From Sediminispirochaeta bajacaliforniensis DSM 16054 (GTDB lineage Bacteria > Spirochaetota > Spirochaetia > DSM-16054 > Sediminispirochaetaceae): a DNA stretch of 64,000 nt. The stretch spans positions 183,949 to 247,948 of the forward strand of contig NZ_KB899409.1 in assembly GCF_000378205.1 (NCBI RefSeq). The letters are read 5' to 3'. The notes under the pieces were generated by a model that ran no database searches, was not told the origin of the DNA, and saw only the letters and a program-made list of their open reading frames with translations. How positions within the stretch are numbered: position 1 is the stretch's first letter; every line of letters starts with the position of its first letter. Positions 54,631-62,687 of the stretch are shown here, piece after piece. Position numbers and translations under genes: made by a program.

Positions 54631-54672
54631 CTACCGACCTCGCTGTACGGTACCATTATTCCACCCAGCAGT

Positions 54673-54684
54673 CAAGTTAACTTG
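54673..54684. promoter_or_regulatory. Perfect 12-bp palindrome between the STAS and XRE genes
   Basis: CAAGTTAACTTG, an uninterrupted inverted repeat, in the 204-nt spacer between the divergent STAS operon and the XRE regulator gene. On the plus strand it is followed by a small TGGTG/CACCA hairpin. Candidate operator for the XRE protein acting on both directions; no second copy was noticed. Confidence 0.4.
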
Positions 54685-54834
54685 GTGTAAAAGCACCAGG
54701 AGCTATGGAGGGGGATAATAGGGAACCACTCGCTTTCAGCGTATTGAAAATTGCACACTAACCTCCCAAAATGGTAATTAGTTCTATTTCTTAAGAAAGA
54801 TGGAAATGATGAATCGTCCATGGTGGAGCGCCAA

Positions 54835-55089
54835 ATGACAAAAGTTCAGGAGCGGCTAATTGCCAACCTTCGGGAAGCCCGTTACACATTAAATCTGACG
54901 CAGATGGGATTGGCTGAAAAAGCGGGGATTTCGATCGGATTTGTAGGAGACATAGAAGCGGGGAAAAAATTCCCCTCGGCAAATACGTTGCAAAAGCTAT
55001 GTGATGCCTTGCAATTGGAACCGCATGAACTCTTTCTCCCCGAAGGAAAAGACGGAAAAAGGGAGAAAGGTAAAAAAGCAAAGACTTAA
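54835..55089 (+). CDS. XRE-family helix-turn-helix regulator
   Basis: An 84-residue DNA-binding protein: one Cro/CI-type HTH (about 7-65; LTQMGLAEKAGISIGFVGDI and TLQKLCDALQLEPHEL) plus a short Lys-rich tail. No ligand domain. The ATG at 54835 has GGTGGAG 6 nt upstream; in-frame starts at 54820 and 54823 exist but lack a site. Target unknown; it sits beside the STAS operon spacer that holds a palindrome. Confidence 0.88.
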   Translation: MTKVQERLIANLREARYTLNLTQMGLAEKAGISIGFVGDIEAGKKFPSANTLQKLCDALQLEPHELFLPEGKDGKREKGKKAKT

Positions 55090-55093
55090 TAGC

Positions 55094-55438
55094 CTAAAAT
55101 GTGGAACCGTTCCAGCCCCACCATGCCCCCGACGCACTGGTAAATTCAATGTATATGCGGGCGGGGGGAACGCCTAGTTCCTGCTCGATGAGGGTGCACA
55201 ACCGGCGGGAGATCTCTTTTAACGCAGCCTCGGCAAGAGCGATGCTTTTCAGTTCAACAAAAGCCGCAGGCTCTTCGCTACCGCCAAAGGTCAGGGTCGC
55301 ATCGCTGCGCATCAATGCCATGACGTACTGCTCGGGTTTTCCGACAGCCTGTGCGGCAGCAGAGCTAAGTGCCTTACAAAACTGTTTGCGTTTTTCCGTA
55401 TCGATGGCGAGATTCGTTTCCACACTGACAAAGGGCAT
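55094..55438 (-). CDS. MIF/tautomerase-family protein
   Basis: A 114-residue small protein of the macrophage migration inhibitory factor family. The catalytic Pro follows the initiator Met (MPFVSVETNLAI), and IYIEFTSASGAWWGWNGSTF is the family C-terminus, present to the end. It would form a trimer with keto-enol (phenylpyruvate) tautomerase activity; the physiological role in bacteria is unclear. Converges on the XRE gene with a 4-nt gap and is divergent from the CBS-HATPase gene. Confidence 0.92.
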   Translation of the reverse strand: MPFVSVETNLAIDTEKRKQFCKALSSAAAQAVGKPEQYVMALMRSDATLTFGGSEEPAAFVELKSIALAEAALKEISRRLCTLIEQELGVPPARIYIEFTSASGAWWGWNGSTF

Positions 55439-55553
55439 AGGCTCACTCCTTTCTTCACTTTTTTACAGGATAGGAAGAAAACCAAAAGAAATCAAGCTTC
55501 CCGGATATATAGCCCCCTACCGTCTATGCCCGTATTTCGCTATACTTTCTACC

Positions 55554-56513
55554 ATGCGGGCTATACCGATCAACACCTACGATTCTCCTACTGTTATTCT
55601 GGAATTGATCTATCGTCTCAAGGTCAAGGATGTAATGTGCAGGGAGGTGACGACCGCAGGACGAAATACTCCCCTCCGGGAAATACAACAGACAATGAGG
55701 CGACGTGGCATTACCGGCATGCCGATTGCCGAATCCGGAAGATTGTTCGGTATCGTCAGTATGGACGACATTATACGGGCCCTCGAAGGCGGGTATATCG
55801 ACGAGTCCGCAGAGATGCATATGTCGAGAAAGCTCATATTTCTTGAAGAAGATATGCCGGTCAGCTTTGCCATCAGTTACTTCGAAAAGTACTCATACCA
55901 TCGCTTTCCCATTCTCGATAAAACGAACAAACTGGTGGGAATCATCACCAGCAGAGATATTATTACGCGCTTATTGGTCGAAATAAACAAAGAAATGGAG
56001 AGGATCGAAAGGATCAGCATACCCGCTCCCGATGCGCTTCAGGGCAAGGCATCTATGGAGTTTCGGGTAATCAGAAACGATTTCGAGAATGCCGGACATG
56101 CTTCTACGGAAATTAAAAAGTTGTTGAAACAACGGGGAACCGATGTAAAAATCATTCGAAGGGTATCGATTGCCGCTTACGAATTGGAGATGAATCTGGT
56201 GGTCCATTCCGACGGCGGTACCATTTCGATTGAAATCGACGAGCAGAAAATCGTTATCGTAAGCAGAGACGGCGGTCCAGGAATTCAGGATGTGGAGTTA
56301 GCACTCAAGGAAGGCTGGACTACCGCAAATGAGTGGATCAGATCCCTGGGTTTCGGCGCAGGTATGGGTCTGCCCAATTGCCGCAGGGTTGCGGACCAGT
56401 TCACCCTTGTATCGCATACTGATGGGGTAGAATGCGGTACCGTCGCCCGGGCGGAAATTCTACTACCTCACGAAGAAGAAGAGAAGGAGGGAGTCCGACA
56501 TGAAAACGGCTGA
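55554..56513 (+). CDS. CBS-pair and RsbW-like HATPase fusion
   Basis: A 319-residue signalling protein. Two CBS domains (about 25-80 and 88-145; RGITGMPIAESGRLFGIVS and HRFPILDKTNKLVGIIT) are joined to a C-terminal GHKL ATPase (about 180-310). Its N box is AAYELEMNLVVHSDGG and its G boxes are SRDGGPGI and FGAGMGLPNCRRVADQ, all intact. It is likely an anti-sigma-type kinase or switch controlled by adenine nucleotides. The ATG at 55554 fits the domain start; open frame further upstream is noncoding shadow. The DRTGG gene overlaps its end by 14 nt. Confidence 0.9.
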   Translation: MRAIPINTYDSPTVILELIYRLKVKDVMCREVTTAGRNTPLREIQQTMRRRGITGMPIAESGRLFGIVSMDDIIRALEGGYIDESAEMHMSRKLIFLEEDMPVSFAISYFEKYSYHRFPILDKTNKLVGIITSRDIITRLLVEINKEMERIERISIPAPDALQGKASMEFRVIRNDFENAGHASTEIKKLLKQRGTDVKIIRRVSIAAYELEMNLVVHSDGGTISIEIDEQKIVIVSRDGGPGIQDVELALKEGWTTANEWIRSLGFGAGMGLPNCRRVADQFTLVSHTDGVECGTVARAEILLPHEEEEKEGVRHENG

Positions 56514-56835
56514 CATTGGGAAGGTGCTTGGCTACGAATGCCTCTGTTCGGAAGGAATGGAAGCGGAGATTGTCGATGGATATACATCGGACCTGCTCAG
56601 CGATGTGATGGGCAACGCTCCGGATAGTTCCGTGCTTATCACCATCCAGGCACACCGAAACAGCGTCGCGGTCGCAAGCCTTGCGGGAATTCGGGCAATC
56701 GTGCTTTGCAACGGAAGGAAAGCCCCGGAGGAGATGATAGAGGCGGCCATCAACGAGGATATCGCCATCTTTCGGACCAGCGACAACCAATTCACCACAA
56801 GCTGGAAAATTGCAGGTCTATTGAAAAAGAACTGA
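56500..56835 (+). CDS. DRTGG-domain protein
   Basis: A 111-residue soluble protein consisting of one DRTGG domain, the module also found before phosphotransacetylase and CBS domains. ADIGKVLGYECLCSEG and LLSDVMGNAPDSSVLIT are recognisable. Likely a ligand-binding or interaction unit. It is coupled to the CBS-HATPase gene (14-nt overlap, strong AAGGAGG) and lies 11 nt before the PHP gene. In Firmicutes and Thermotogae this trio often accompanies [FeFe]-hydrogenase genes; none are adjacent here. Confidence 0.88.
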   Translation: MKTADIGKVLGYECLCSEGMEAEIVDGYTSDLLSDVMGNAPDSSVLITIQAHRNSVAVASLAGIRAIVLCNGRKAPEEMIEAAINEDIAIFRTSDNQFTTSWKIAGLLKKN

Positions 56836-56846
56836 GGAAGAAAGCA

Positions 56847-57560
56847 ATGAAATTCAGGGCCGACCTTCATATTCATTCCTGCCTCAGCCCCTGCGGCAGT
56901 CTGGAAATGAGCCCTGCAAGGATCATCACCGAGGCGGAGGCTGCGGGACTCGATTTGCTTGCCCTAACAGATCACAACTGTGCACGGAACCTGCGGGCCT
57001 TCGACCATGCGGCACGAAAAAGCAACATTACCCCTATTTTCGGCATCGAGGTAAACAGCATCGAAGAGGCACATGTGCTGTGTCTCTTTCCCACAGTAAA
57101 GCAGGCCGAAGAGCTGGGAGACTTCATTGAAAACCGTCTACCGCAAATTCCCAATAATCCCGATCTTTTCGGCGATCAAGTCTATGTGGACGAGCATGAA
57201 TTCATTCTGGGAGAGGTAGAGGTTTCGCTTCTGCAGGGGGCTGAAATCACCTTGGAAGAGCTACTGAAAGAGGTAAAAGAGCGGGGCGGACTTTTCATTC
57301 CCGCCCACATCGACAGGCCCTCGTTTAGTGTCGTGAGTCAGCTAGGATTTCTTCCTCGCCTGGATTACTCGGCAGTGGAATGCGTAACATGGCCGCCGGT
57401 CATCGACACGGCAGACTACTGTGTCATTACCGACAGTGATGCCCACTATCCACAGGACATCGCAAAACGAAGCTTCACGTTCGAAGCCGATTCTCCAACC
57501 TTCGAAGGCCTATACGACGCCTTGGCAGCAAAAAGGGTCACTCCTCAAAAACGCTCCTGA
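56847..57560 (+). CDS. PHP-domain phosphoesterase
   Basis: A 237-residue metal-dependent phosphoesterase. Metal motifs: ADLHIHSCLSPCGS, LLALTDHNCARN, IFGIEVNS, FIPAHIDRPS and ITDSDAHYPQDI, all with the expected His and Asp residues. The substrate could be a phosphorylated small molecule or nucleotide. Third gene of the CBS-HATPase/DRTGG/PHP operon. The 3' end overlaps the convergent CheY gene by 23 nt. The frame is open upstream to 56706, but the ATG at 56847 has GAGGAAG and begins the domain. Confidence 0.9.
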   Translation: MKFRADLHIHSCLSPCGSLEMSPARIITEAEAAGLDLLALTDHNCARNLRAFDHAARKSNITPIFGIEVNSIEEAHVLCLFPTVKQAEELGDFIENRLPQIPNNPDLFGDQVYVDEHEFILGEVEVSLLQGAEITLEELLKEVKERGGLFIPAHIDRPSFSVVSQLGFLPRLDYSAVECVTWPPVIDTADYCVITDSDAHYPQDIAKRSFTFEADSPTFEGLYDALAAKRVTPQKRS

Positions 57561-57975
57561 TTCGTTCAAGCACCTTCTTCCGATCCAATGGCTTTATGAT
57601 ATAGTTTTTCGCTCCCAACATAAAAGACTTTTTCACCAAGTCCTGTTTTCCAAGGGCCGAAATCATGATTATCCTGGCGTCCTTATCGAATTCCATGATT
57701 TTTTCAAGTGCGGTGACCCCGTCCATCCCCGGCATGGTGATGTCCATGGTAACAAGGTCAACTCCCGGATAGAGTTCCTTATATTTCTCCACGGCCTCAG
57801 CGCCATGTCCTGCAGTATCCACTACTTCATAGCTTTCGCTACCAAGAATCTGGGTAAGCTGCTTTTTGACAAACATCGAATCGTCCACGACAAGAATCTT
57901 ATAGGGATTCCCATCGGGGCCGATCCCATCGGGTTTGCGGGAATTGATGTCAGGAAAGTCTGTTTTCGTTTTCAA
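57538..57975 (-). CDS. Stand-alone CheY-like response regulator
   Basis: A 145-residue single receiver domain with a short charged N-terminal tail. The acidic pocket is VVDDSMFV, the phosphoacceptor Asp is in VTMDITMPGMDG, the Thr/Ser in IIMISALG and the Lys in YIIKPLD. No output domain, so it works by protein contact, as in chemotaxis or a phosphorelay. No cognate kinase is next to it. Convergent with, and overlapping by 23 nt, the PHP gene. Confidence 0.93.
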   Translation of the reverse strand: MKTKTDFPDINSRKPDGIGPDGNPYKILVVDDSMFVKKQLTQILGSESYEVVDTAGHGAEAVEKYKELYPGVDLVTMDITMPGMDGVTALEKIMEFDKDARIIMISALGKQDLVKKSFMLGAKNYIIKPLDRKKVLERIRSVFEE

Positions 57976-58086
57976 AGGTTCCTCCCGGAAACGATATCTG
58001 CTTTCCCTATTGTATGCTTTTTAAGATGAAATTCAACCGCTTTTCTCCTCTTGCTCCGGAAAGCTCATTTCTTTAGGATAATACGA

Positions 58087-59283
58087 ATGAAAAGCTACGA
58101 AGAAATCAACGAGAAAATTGCATCAGGCAAGGCGGTGGTGCTCACCGCCGATGAAGTCTCCGATTATGTCGATCAAAAGGGCCTGGCAAAAGCGGCCGAA
58201 GAGATCGATGTCGTGACCACGGCGACCTTCGGAGCCATGTGTAGCTCCGGAGCATTTGTAAACTTCGGTCAATGCGCTCCCAAGATACGAATAACCGAAG
58301 CATGGATCGATGATGTTCTTGCCTACTCGGGAGTAGCTGCGGTGGATGCCTATATAGGGGCGACCCAGCTGAGGCAAAACGATCCTGAAAACATGTATTA
58401 CCCAGGAGAGTTCCGCTTCGGAGGGGGACATGTTATTGAAAAACTGGTTGCGGGGAAACAATGCCAGCTCTTTGCCCTCTCGTATGGGACCGACGAATAT
58501 CCCAGGAGAGAGCTGAGAACCTGGTTTACTATCGACGACCTTAATCAGGCCATCATGGTCAATCCGAGAAACTGCTACCAGAACTATAATGTGGCGACAA
58601 ACCTATCGGACAGAACCATCTACACCTATCTTGGGGCCCTGAAGCCACACATGAAGAATCTGACCTATAGCTCGGCAGGACAGCTTTCGCCGCTTCTCAA
58701 CGATCCCCTCTATCGAACAATCGGGATAGGCACGGCGGTATGGTTGGCTGGAGCAAGGGGCCATGTCTACGCCGAAGGAACGCAACATGCTCCCTCCATT
58801 TCGCGTACGCCGGGAGGGGTGCCTACCGGAGGGGCAGGAACCCTGGCACTTACCGCCGACATGAAACAAATGAAAGGCCGTTATGTCAGGGGAGTAAGCC
58901 TCAAGGGCTACGGGGTATCCCTCGCCCTGGGGGTCGGTGTTCCTATTCCTATTCTGGATGAGGATGTTCTGCTCAAAACCACCGTCCGGGACCGGGATAT
59001 TCCGGCGGAGGTAATCGATTACAGCAGTGATTATCCCAATAAAACCGGCAAGGTACTCGCTCATGTCAACTACGCCGATTTAAAGAAGGGAAATATTGAG
59101 CTTCTCGGCAAAAGGGTTGAGGTTTCTTCCATGTCAAGTTATGCAATGGCCCTGGAAATTGCGGAGCTGTTGAAAGAGGAAGTTCGAAGCGGAAGTTTCC
59201 TGCTGAGCCGGCCTTTACAGCCGCTTCCGGTGGAACAGGAACTGAAATCGCTGAAAATCCGGAAAGAGGACGAGGTACGCTGA
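58087..59283 (+). CDS. COG1900/DUF39 homocysteine biosynthesis protein
   Basis: A 398-residue protein of the DUF39/HcyBio family, which in methanogens (MA1821 type) inserts sulfur into aspartate semialdehyde to form homocysteine. Landmarks: ATFGAMCSSGAFVNFGQCAP with its Cys residues (given in part: MCSSGAFVNFGQC), AYIGATQLRQNDP, RFGGGHVIEKLVAGK, and NPRNCYQNYNVATNL. The C-terminal CBS pair of the methanogen form is absent. The ATG at 58087 has AGGAT upstream. It stands 2 nt before the ferredoxin gene, its expected partner. Confidence 0.9.
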   Translation: MKSYEEINEKIASGKAVVLTADEVSDYVDQKGLAKAAEEIDVVTTATFGAMCSSGAFVNFGQCAPKIRITEAWIDDVLAYSGVAAVDAYIGATQLRQNDPENMYYPGEFRFGGGHVIEKLVAGKQCQLFALSYGTDEYPRRELRTWFTIDDLNQAIMVNPRNCYQNYNVATNLSDRTIYTYLGALKPHMKNLTYSSAGQLSPLLNDPLYRTIGIGTAVWLAGARGHVYAEGTQHAPSISRTPGGVPTGGAGTLALTADMKQMKGRYVRGVSLKGYGVSLALGVGVPIPILDEDVLLKTTVRDRDIPAEVIDYSSDYPNKTGKVLAHVNYADLKKGNIELLGKRVEVSSMSSYAMALEIAELLKEEVRSGSFLLSRPLQPLPVEQELKSLKIRKEDEVR

Positions 59284-59285
59284 AC

Positions 59286-59696
59286 ATGATACAAAAAAAA
59301 TTCCTGCTCAATTTCTCAAAAGAGGTCTCCGAACAGCCGCACATCTACCATTTAGTCAAAGATTACGACCTTATCGTCAACATCTTTCGGGCAAAGATAA
59401 CCGACGAGGCCGAAGGTTTTATGATCCTGGAAATATCGGGGGAAAAAGATGCCCTGAGGAAAGGCATTGCCTACCTTAGAGATCAGAACGTCGGTGTAGG
59501 CGAAGCGGAAAAGGGTGTTGTCTGGGATGAAGAGCGGTGTACACAGTGCGGGAACTGTCTCTCCCACTGCCCTACCCATGCTTTACGAATAGATGACCCT
59601 GCCACGATGCATATCATCTTTGATGCCGAGGCCTGTATCGAATGTCTTGCCTGCATAAAGAACTGCCCCTATGGTGCCTGTACTTCGGTTTTCTAA
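59286..59696 (+). CDS. NIL-domain and 2[4Fe-4S] ferredoxin protein
   Basis: A 136-residue protein. An N-terminal NIL domain (about 5-75; the substrate-binding module of methionine importers) is joined to a bacterial ferredoxin domain with two cluster motifs, CTQCGNCLSHCP and CIECLACIKNCP. This architecture is the partner of COG1900 in homocysteine synthesis (MA1822 type). It starts 2 nt after the DUF39 gene and overlaps the COG2122 gene by 26 nt. Confidence 0.93.
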   Translation: MIQKKFLLNFSKEVSEQPHIYHLVKDYDLIVNIFRAKITDEAEGFMILEISGEKDALRKGIAYLRDQNVGVGEAEKGVVWDEERCTQCGNCLSHCPTHALRIDDPATMHIIFDAEACIECLACIKNCPYGACTSVF

Positions 59697-60438
59697 ACGC
59701 AATTTTCGGGCCCTCTCCTTTCGGGGGGCCCATTATCGGATAAACGATGAGGCCTTTGATTCTGCCCGGCGTTATCTCCCGGTGCTTCGAAAAGAGCTGG
59801 AGAAGTATATCCGCCATTTCCCCGACTTTCAGAGATCCCTAACCCCGCTTGCGGTTCTGCAGACCCCGGCTCCGGAATCAGCCATCAGGATGCACAAGGC
59901 CTCCTTAAGCATCGGAGTAGGCCCCATGGCTGCGGTTGCCGGAACCTTTGCGCAACTGGCTGTTGAAAAGGCCTTATCCGAGGGGCTTGACGAGGCGATC
60001 GTTGAAAACGGCGGGGATGTCTTTATGAAACTCGAGCACGAACTTATTCTAGCCCTCTATGCAGGAAAAGCTCCGGAGGGGTTCCGGCATCTGGCATTCC
60101 GTATCCAAGCCGAACAAACGCCCCTGGCGGTCTGTTCTTCAAGTTCAAAGATGGGGCACTCACTCAGTTTTGGAAGAGCGGATCTGGTAACGGTAGTGGC
60201 TCCCGATGCCGCCATAGCCGATGCGGCGGCAACCTGGGGGGCAAACAGCATCGACTCTCCAAAGGAACTGGAGCGCAGAGCGGAAGAGATCACGGCCCTT
60301 CCCGGAGTACAAGGGGTTCTCATCATTCTTGACGGGACAATGGCCATGGCGGGGAAGCTTCCTCCTCTCATCCGCCATGTCGATCCACGGCTTGAAAGCC
60401 GGGTAAGTAAAGACAAAAAGAGTAACTATCCCGGATAG
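59671..60438 (+). CDS. UPF0280/COG2122 protein, ApbE-like
   Basis: A 255-residue protein of the UPF0280 family, related to the ApbE fold. Landmarks: HKASLSIGVGPMAAVAGTFA, AIVENGGDVFMKLE, and VCSSSSKMGHSLSFGRADLV. In methanogens its orthologue (MA1715 type) is needed with COG1900 for the sulfide-to-homocysteine route. The GTG start at 59671 lies within the ferredoxin gene, so translation is coupled. Last gene of the three-gene operon. Confidence 0.9.
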   Translation: MVPVLRFSKRNFRALSFRGAHYRINDEAFDSARRYLPVLRKELEKYIRHFPDFQRSLTPLAVLQTPAPESAIRMHKASLSIGVGPMAAVAGTFAQLAVEKALSEGLDEAIVENGGDVFMKLEHELILALYAGKAPEGFRHLAFRIQAEQTPLAVCSSSSKMGHSLSFGRADLVTVVAPDAAIADAAATWGANSIDSPKELERRAEEITALPGVQGVLIILDGTMAMAGKLPPLIRHVDPRLESRVSKDKKSNYPG

Positions 60439-60439
60439 G

Positions 60440-60466
60440 GAAAAAAAGGGAATTAGGGCTCAGCCC
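60440..60466 (-). terminator. Weak intrinsic terminator of the chromate-transporter operon
   Basis: On the minus strand GGGC-TGA-GCCC, built round the stop codon of the transporter gene, is followed within 7 nt by a run of seven T after CCC. The stem is only 4-5 bp, so efficiency is doubtful. Confidence 0.4.
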
Positions 60467-61056
60467 ATCAGAAAAACCCCCAAAATCCCCGAAAGGACCA
60501 CTCCCAGAATGGGATGGAGCTTGAAACGGCGCACAAGAATCAAAATGAGTACAAAAATGATACATCCGCCGGGATTGAGGGCAAAATTGAGCTTGGGTCC
60601 TCCCTTACCGGCAATCCATGTTCCAATTGTATCAAGTCCGATGTAGCCACGGAAGATGGAAAGCTCGGCAAAAAACAGGATCGCCGTAGCAATCAACCCG
60701 ATGGTAGCCGGGCGAATTCCCTTTATGACAGCATCAACGATCCTGTTGGTTCTAAAGGCATTCAAAAGGCGGGCAATGATAATGATGATCACGAACGATG
60801 GAAGAACAACCCCCAAGGTTGAAACAATAGCACCGCTGATACCGGCCGTTCTGATGCCGATGAAGGTGGCGGCATTAATGCCGATAGGCCCAGGGGTCAT
60901 CTGGCTGACGGCCACCAAATCGGCAAATTCCTGGAGGGAAAGCCAGCCGTGTCGTTCGATCTCCATCTTCATGAGGGGGATCATCGCATAACCGCCCCCG
61001 AAACTGAAAAGTCCTATCTTGAAAAAGGTCCAAAGCAAATCAAAATAGAGTGCCAT
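60460..61056 (-). CDS. Chromate transporter family protein (second half)
   Basis: A 198-residue inner-membrane protein with one CHR domain: FFKIGLFSFGGGYAMIPLM near the N-terminus, then SQMTPGPIGINAATFIG and several helices. It pairs with the upstream gene as a short-chain, two-gene ChrA. Members export chromate or move related anions; without oxidative or metal genes around, the real substrate is uncertain. It begins one base after the partner gene's stop (no gap). Confidence 0.9.
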   Translation of the reverse strand: MALYFDLLWTFFKIGLFSFGGGYAMIPLMKMEIERHGWLSLQEFADLVAVSQMTPGPIGINAATFIGIRTAGISGAIVSTLGVVLPSFVIIIIIARLLNAFRTNRIVDAVIKGIRPATIGLIATAILFFAELSIFRGYIGLDTIGTWIAGKGGPKLNFALNPGGCIIFVLILILVRRFKLHPILGVVLSGILGVFLMG

Positions 61057-61641
61057 CTACAGCTCCTTGCGGAAAAGACGATAGCGCAGGACACCGGCAA
61101 GGCCTGCCGATGCAATAATGGCGATGGCATGCAAATTGAAAATCACTAAGGCAAGAAAAGCGGCAATAGCGACAACAACAGGAAAAATTCCCTGTATCAC
61201 CTTCTTCCCAAGCTTCAGGGCGGCGATAAAAATCAGAGCAGTCACCCCGGCCCGTACCCCGGCAAAGGCGCGCTGCACCCCCGCGAGATCCCGAAAACGG
61301 ACCAGCAGGGTCGCCAGGACGGAGATAATAAAAAACGATGGAAGGACCATACCCAGGGCAGCAGCGGCCGCTCCCCGGAAGCCGGCAAGTCGATAGCCGA
61401 TAAAAATCGCCGAATTTATTCCAATCGTTCCGGGAACGGACTGTACAATGGTAAAGACATCGACGATCTCCTCCTCGCTTATCCAGCCCTGCCGGTGGAC
61501 AAGTTCCCGTTCGATCAAAGGCAGCATGGCATAGCCGCCTCCGATGGTAAACGCCCCTATCCGGAAGAAGGTAAAAAACATAGAAAGGGCCCGGCGCGAC
61601 GGTTGGTCGTTACCGGGCCCCTTATCAGAAGGCTGTCCCAT
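61057..61641 (-). CDS. Chromate transporter family protein (first half)
   Basis: A 194-residue inner-membrane protein with one CHR domain: FFTFFRIGAFTIGGGYAMLPLIE, shown here in part as IGAFTIGGGYAMLPL, and VQSVPGTIGINSAIFIG. The two halves are parallel in sequence, as expected for the duplicated halves of full-length ChrA. It starts 6 nt before the stop of the Bax-inhibitor-like gene is passed, so the three genes probably share one transcript. Confidence 0.9.
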   Translation of the reverse strand: MGQPSDKGPGNDQPSRRALSMFFTFFRIGAFTIGGGYAMLPLIERELVHRQGWISEEEIVDVFTIVQSVPGTIGINSAIFIGYRLAGFRGAAAAALGMVLPSFFIISVLATLLVRFRDLAGVQRAFAGVRAGVTALIFIAALKLGKKVIQGIFPVVVAIAAFLALVIFNLHAIAIIASAGLAGVLRYRLFRKEL

Positions 61642-61647
61642 ACAAGA

Positions 61648-62352
61648 CTATCTGCGCCTGCCGAAGATTCTCAACAAAAAGAGAAAAATGTTGATGAAGT
61701 CGAGATAGAGCTTAAGGGCTCCCATGATCGAAATCTTAACATACCCTTCCTCATCGACGGAATTACCATAGGCCGCACTCCAGCGTTTGATAATCTGCGT
61801 GTCATAGGCGGTAAGGCCAAGAAAAACCGCAATGCCAATGTAGCTGATCATATAATAGACCGTAGGGCTCTTGAGAAAGAAATTGATGAGCGTTGCAATC
61901 AAAACACCCCAAAGCCCCATCATCAGATAATGGCCAAGGCCGGAAAGATCACGCTTTGTCGTCAACGCCCAGAGGCTCATCCCTCCGAAGGTCGCCGCCG
62001 TTGTAAAAAATGCAAGGGCGATGGTCTGACCGGTATATGCAAGAAAAACAAGGCTGAGGGTGATACCGTTCAATACGGCATAACCGGCAAAAGCCAAGGT
62101 TGCCGACGAAGCGCTCATCCTGTTGATTCGGGCCGAAAGGACCGAAACAAGAACCAGCTCGGCGATGATCAGAGCAAAAAAGAGGATGGGATTACCGACC
62201 AAGGTGGCAATCATACTCCTGCTCGACGAAACGGCCATGGCTACCACCCCGGTAAGAGCAAGGCCAGCGGTCATCCAGAGGTAGACGTTCTTAATGATAT
62301 TTCGTTCACGAACTTCGGCATAGCGAAGCGTTTCTTCTCTTGCAAAAGCCAT
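61648..62352 (-). CDS. Bax inhibitor-1/YccA family membrane protein
   Basis: A 234-residue inner-membrane protein with seven hydrophobic helices. VYLWMTAGLALTGVVAMAV, NGITLSLVFLAYTG and the C-terminal ALKLYLDFINIFLFLLRIFG are family landmarks; LTAYDTQIIK holds the Asp of the calcium-sensing pair. Bacterial members are pH-dependent Ca leak channels or protease partners. The ATG follows GGAGG. It leads the chromate-family pair. The region right of it changes in base composition. Confidence 0.92.
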   Translation of the reverse strand: MAFAREETLRYAEVRERNIIKNVYLWMTAGLALTGVVAMAVSSSRSMIATLVGNPILFFALIIAELVLVSVLSARINRMSASSATLAFAGYAVLNGITLSLVFLAYTGQTIALAFFTTAATFGGMSLWALTTKRDLSGLGHYLMMGLWGVLIATLINFFLKSPTVYYMISYIGIAVFLGLTAYDTQIIKRWSAAYGNSVDEEGYVKISIMGALKLYLDFINIFLFLLRIFGRRR

Positions 62353-62464
62353 ACATAACCTCCATAGTCATGTCACGTATTCTTATCTATAAGGTACGCA
62401 ATGAATCGGGAATTGACAAGCTGATTAAAGCAGAGAAAAGATCTTGAGATGAGCGAGAAAAGCT

Positions 62465-62502
62465 GGGAAATTCGGGGATTTTCTGGGATTTAGCGGGAAA
62501 GC
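62465..62502. repeat. Four GGGA repeats in exact 10-bp phase
   Basis: The motif tGGGAAATT/gGGGATTTT/tGGGATTTA/cGGGAAAGC recurs at 62465, 62475, 62485 and 62495, each beginning GGGA with an A/T run after it. The 10-bp step puts every copy on the same face of the helix. This suits intrinsic bending or side-by-side protein binding, as at recombination or excision sites. Confidence 0.55.
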
Positions 62503-62515
62503 GAAATCAAAGCAA

Positions 62516-62530
62516 TTACACAATGTGTAA
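62516..62530. repeat. Perfect palindrome near the element boundary
   Basis: TTACACAATGTGTAA: 7-bp arms about one central base. It lies 14 nt after the phased repeats and about 160 nt before the first element gene. Could be an operator, or part of an attachment region. Confidence 0.5.
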
Positions 62531-62687
62531 ATAATAAAAAGGAAAATCCAAAAGTTAATCCCTTAGCAACGATATGAATCCGAACAGAATAACAATTTTT
62601 AACTGATCGCTTATTTGCTGCCCAATGATTTCTAAAAGAAAACTCAGTACCATAGAACATATTGCCTGAAGGTTGATAATCGAAAAG

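Larger units (their letters stand above)
62353..62687. other. AT-rich spacer without a gene, at a composition boundary
   Basis: No convincing reading frame in about 335 nt. GC drops sharply from here to the right edge. The spacer holds the phased GGGA repeats and the palindrome described separately, and presumably the BI-1 promoter near 62.36-62.42 kb. It looks like the junction between core chromosome and an integrated element. Confidence 0.5.

Noticed and set aside
55101..55553. N-terminal extension of the CBS-HATPase frame
   Set aside because: It is the antisense shadow of the MIF-family gene; the CBS domain begins just after the ATG at 55554.
57976..58086. SAM or other sulfur-responsive riboswitch before the homocysteine operon
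   Set aside because: Only about 110 nt with no recognisable riboswitch core or terminator hairpin.
60427..60439. CTATC-CCG-GATAG hairpin as terminator of the COG2122 operon
   Set aside because: The stem is 5 bp and is followed by A-rich, not T-rich, sequence on the plus strand.
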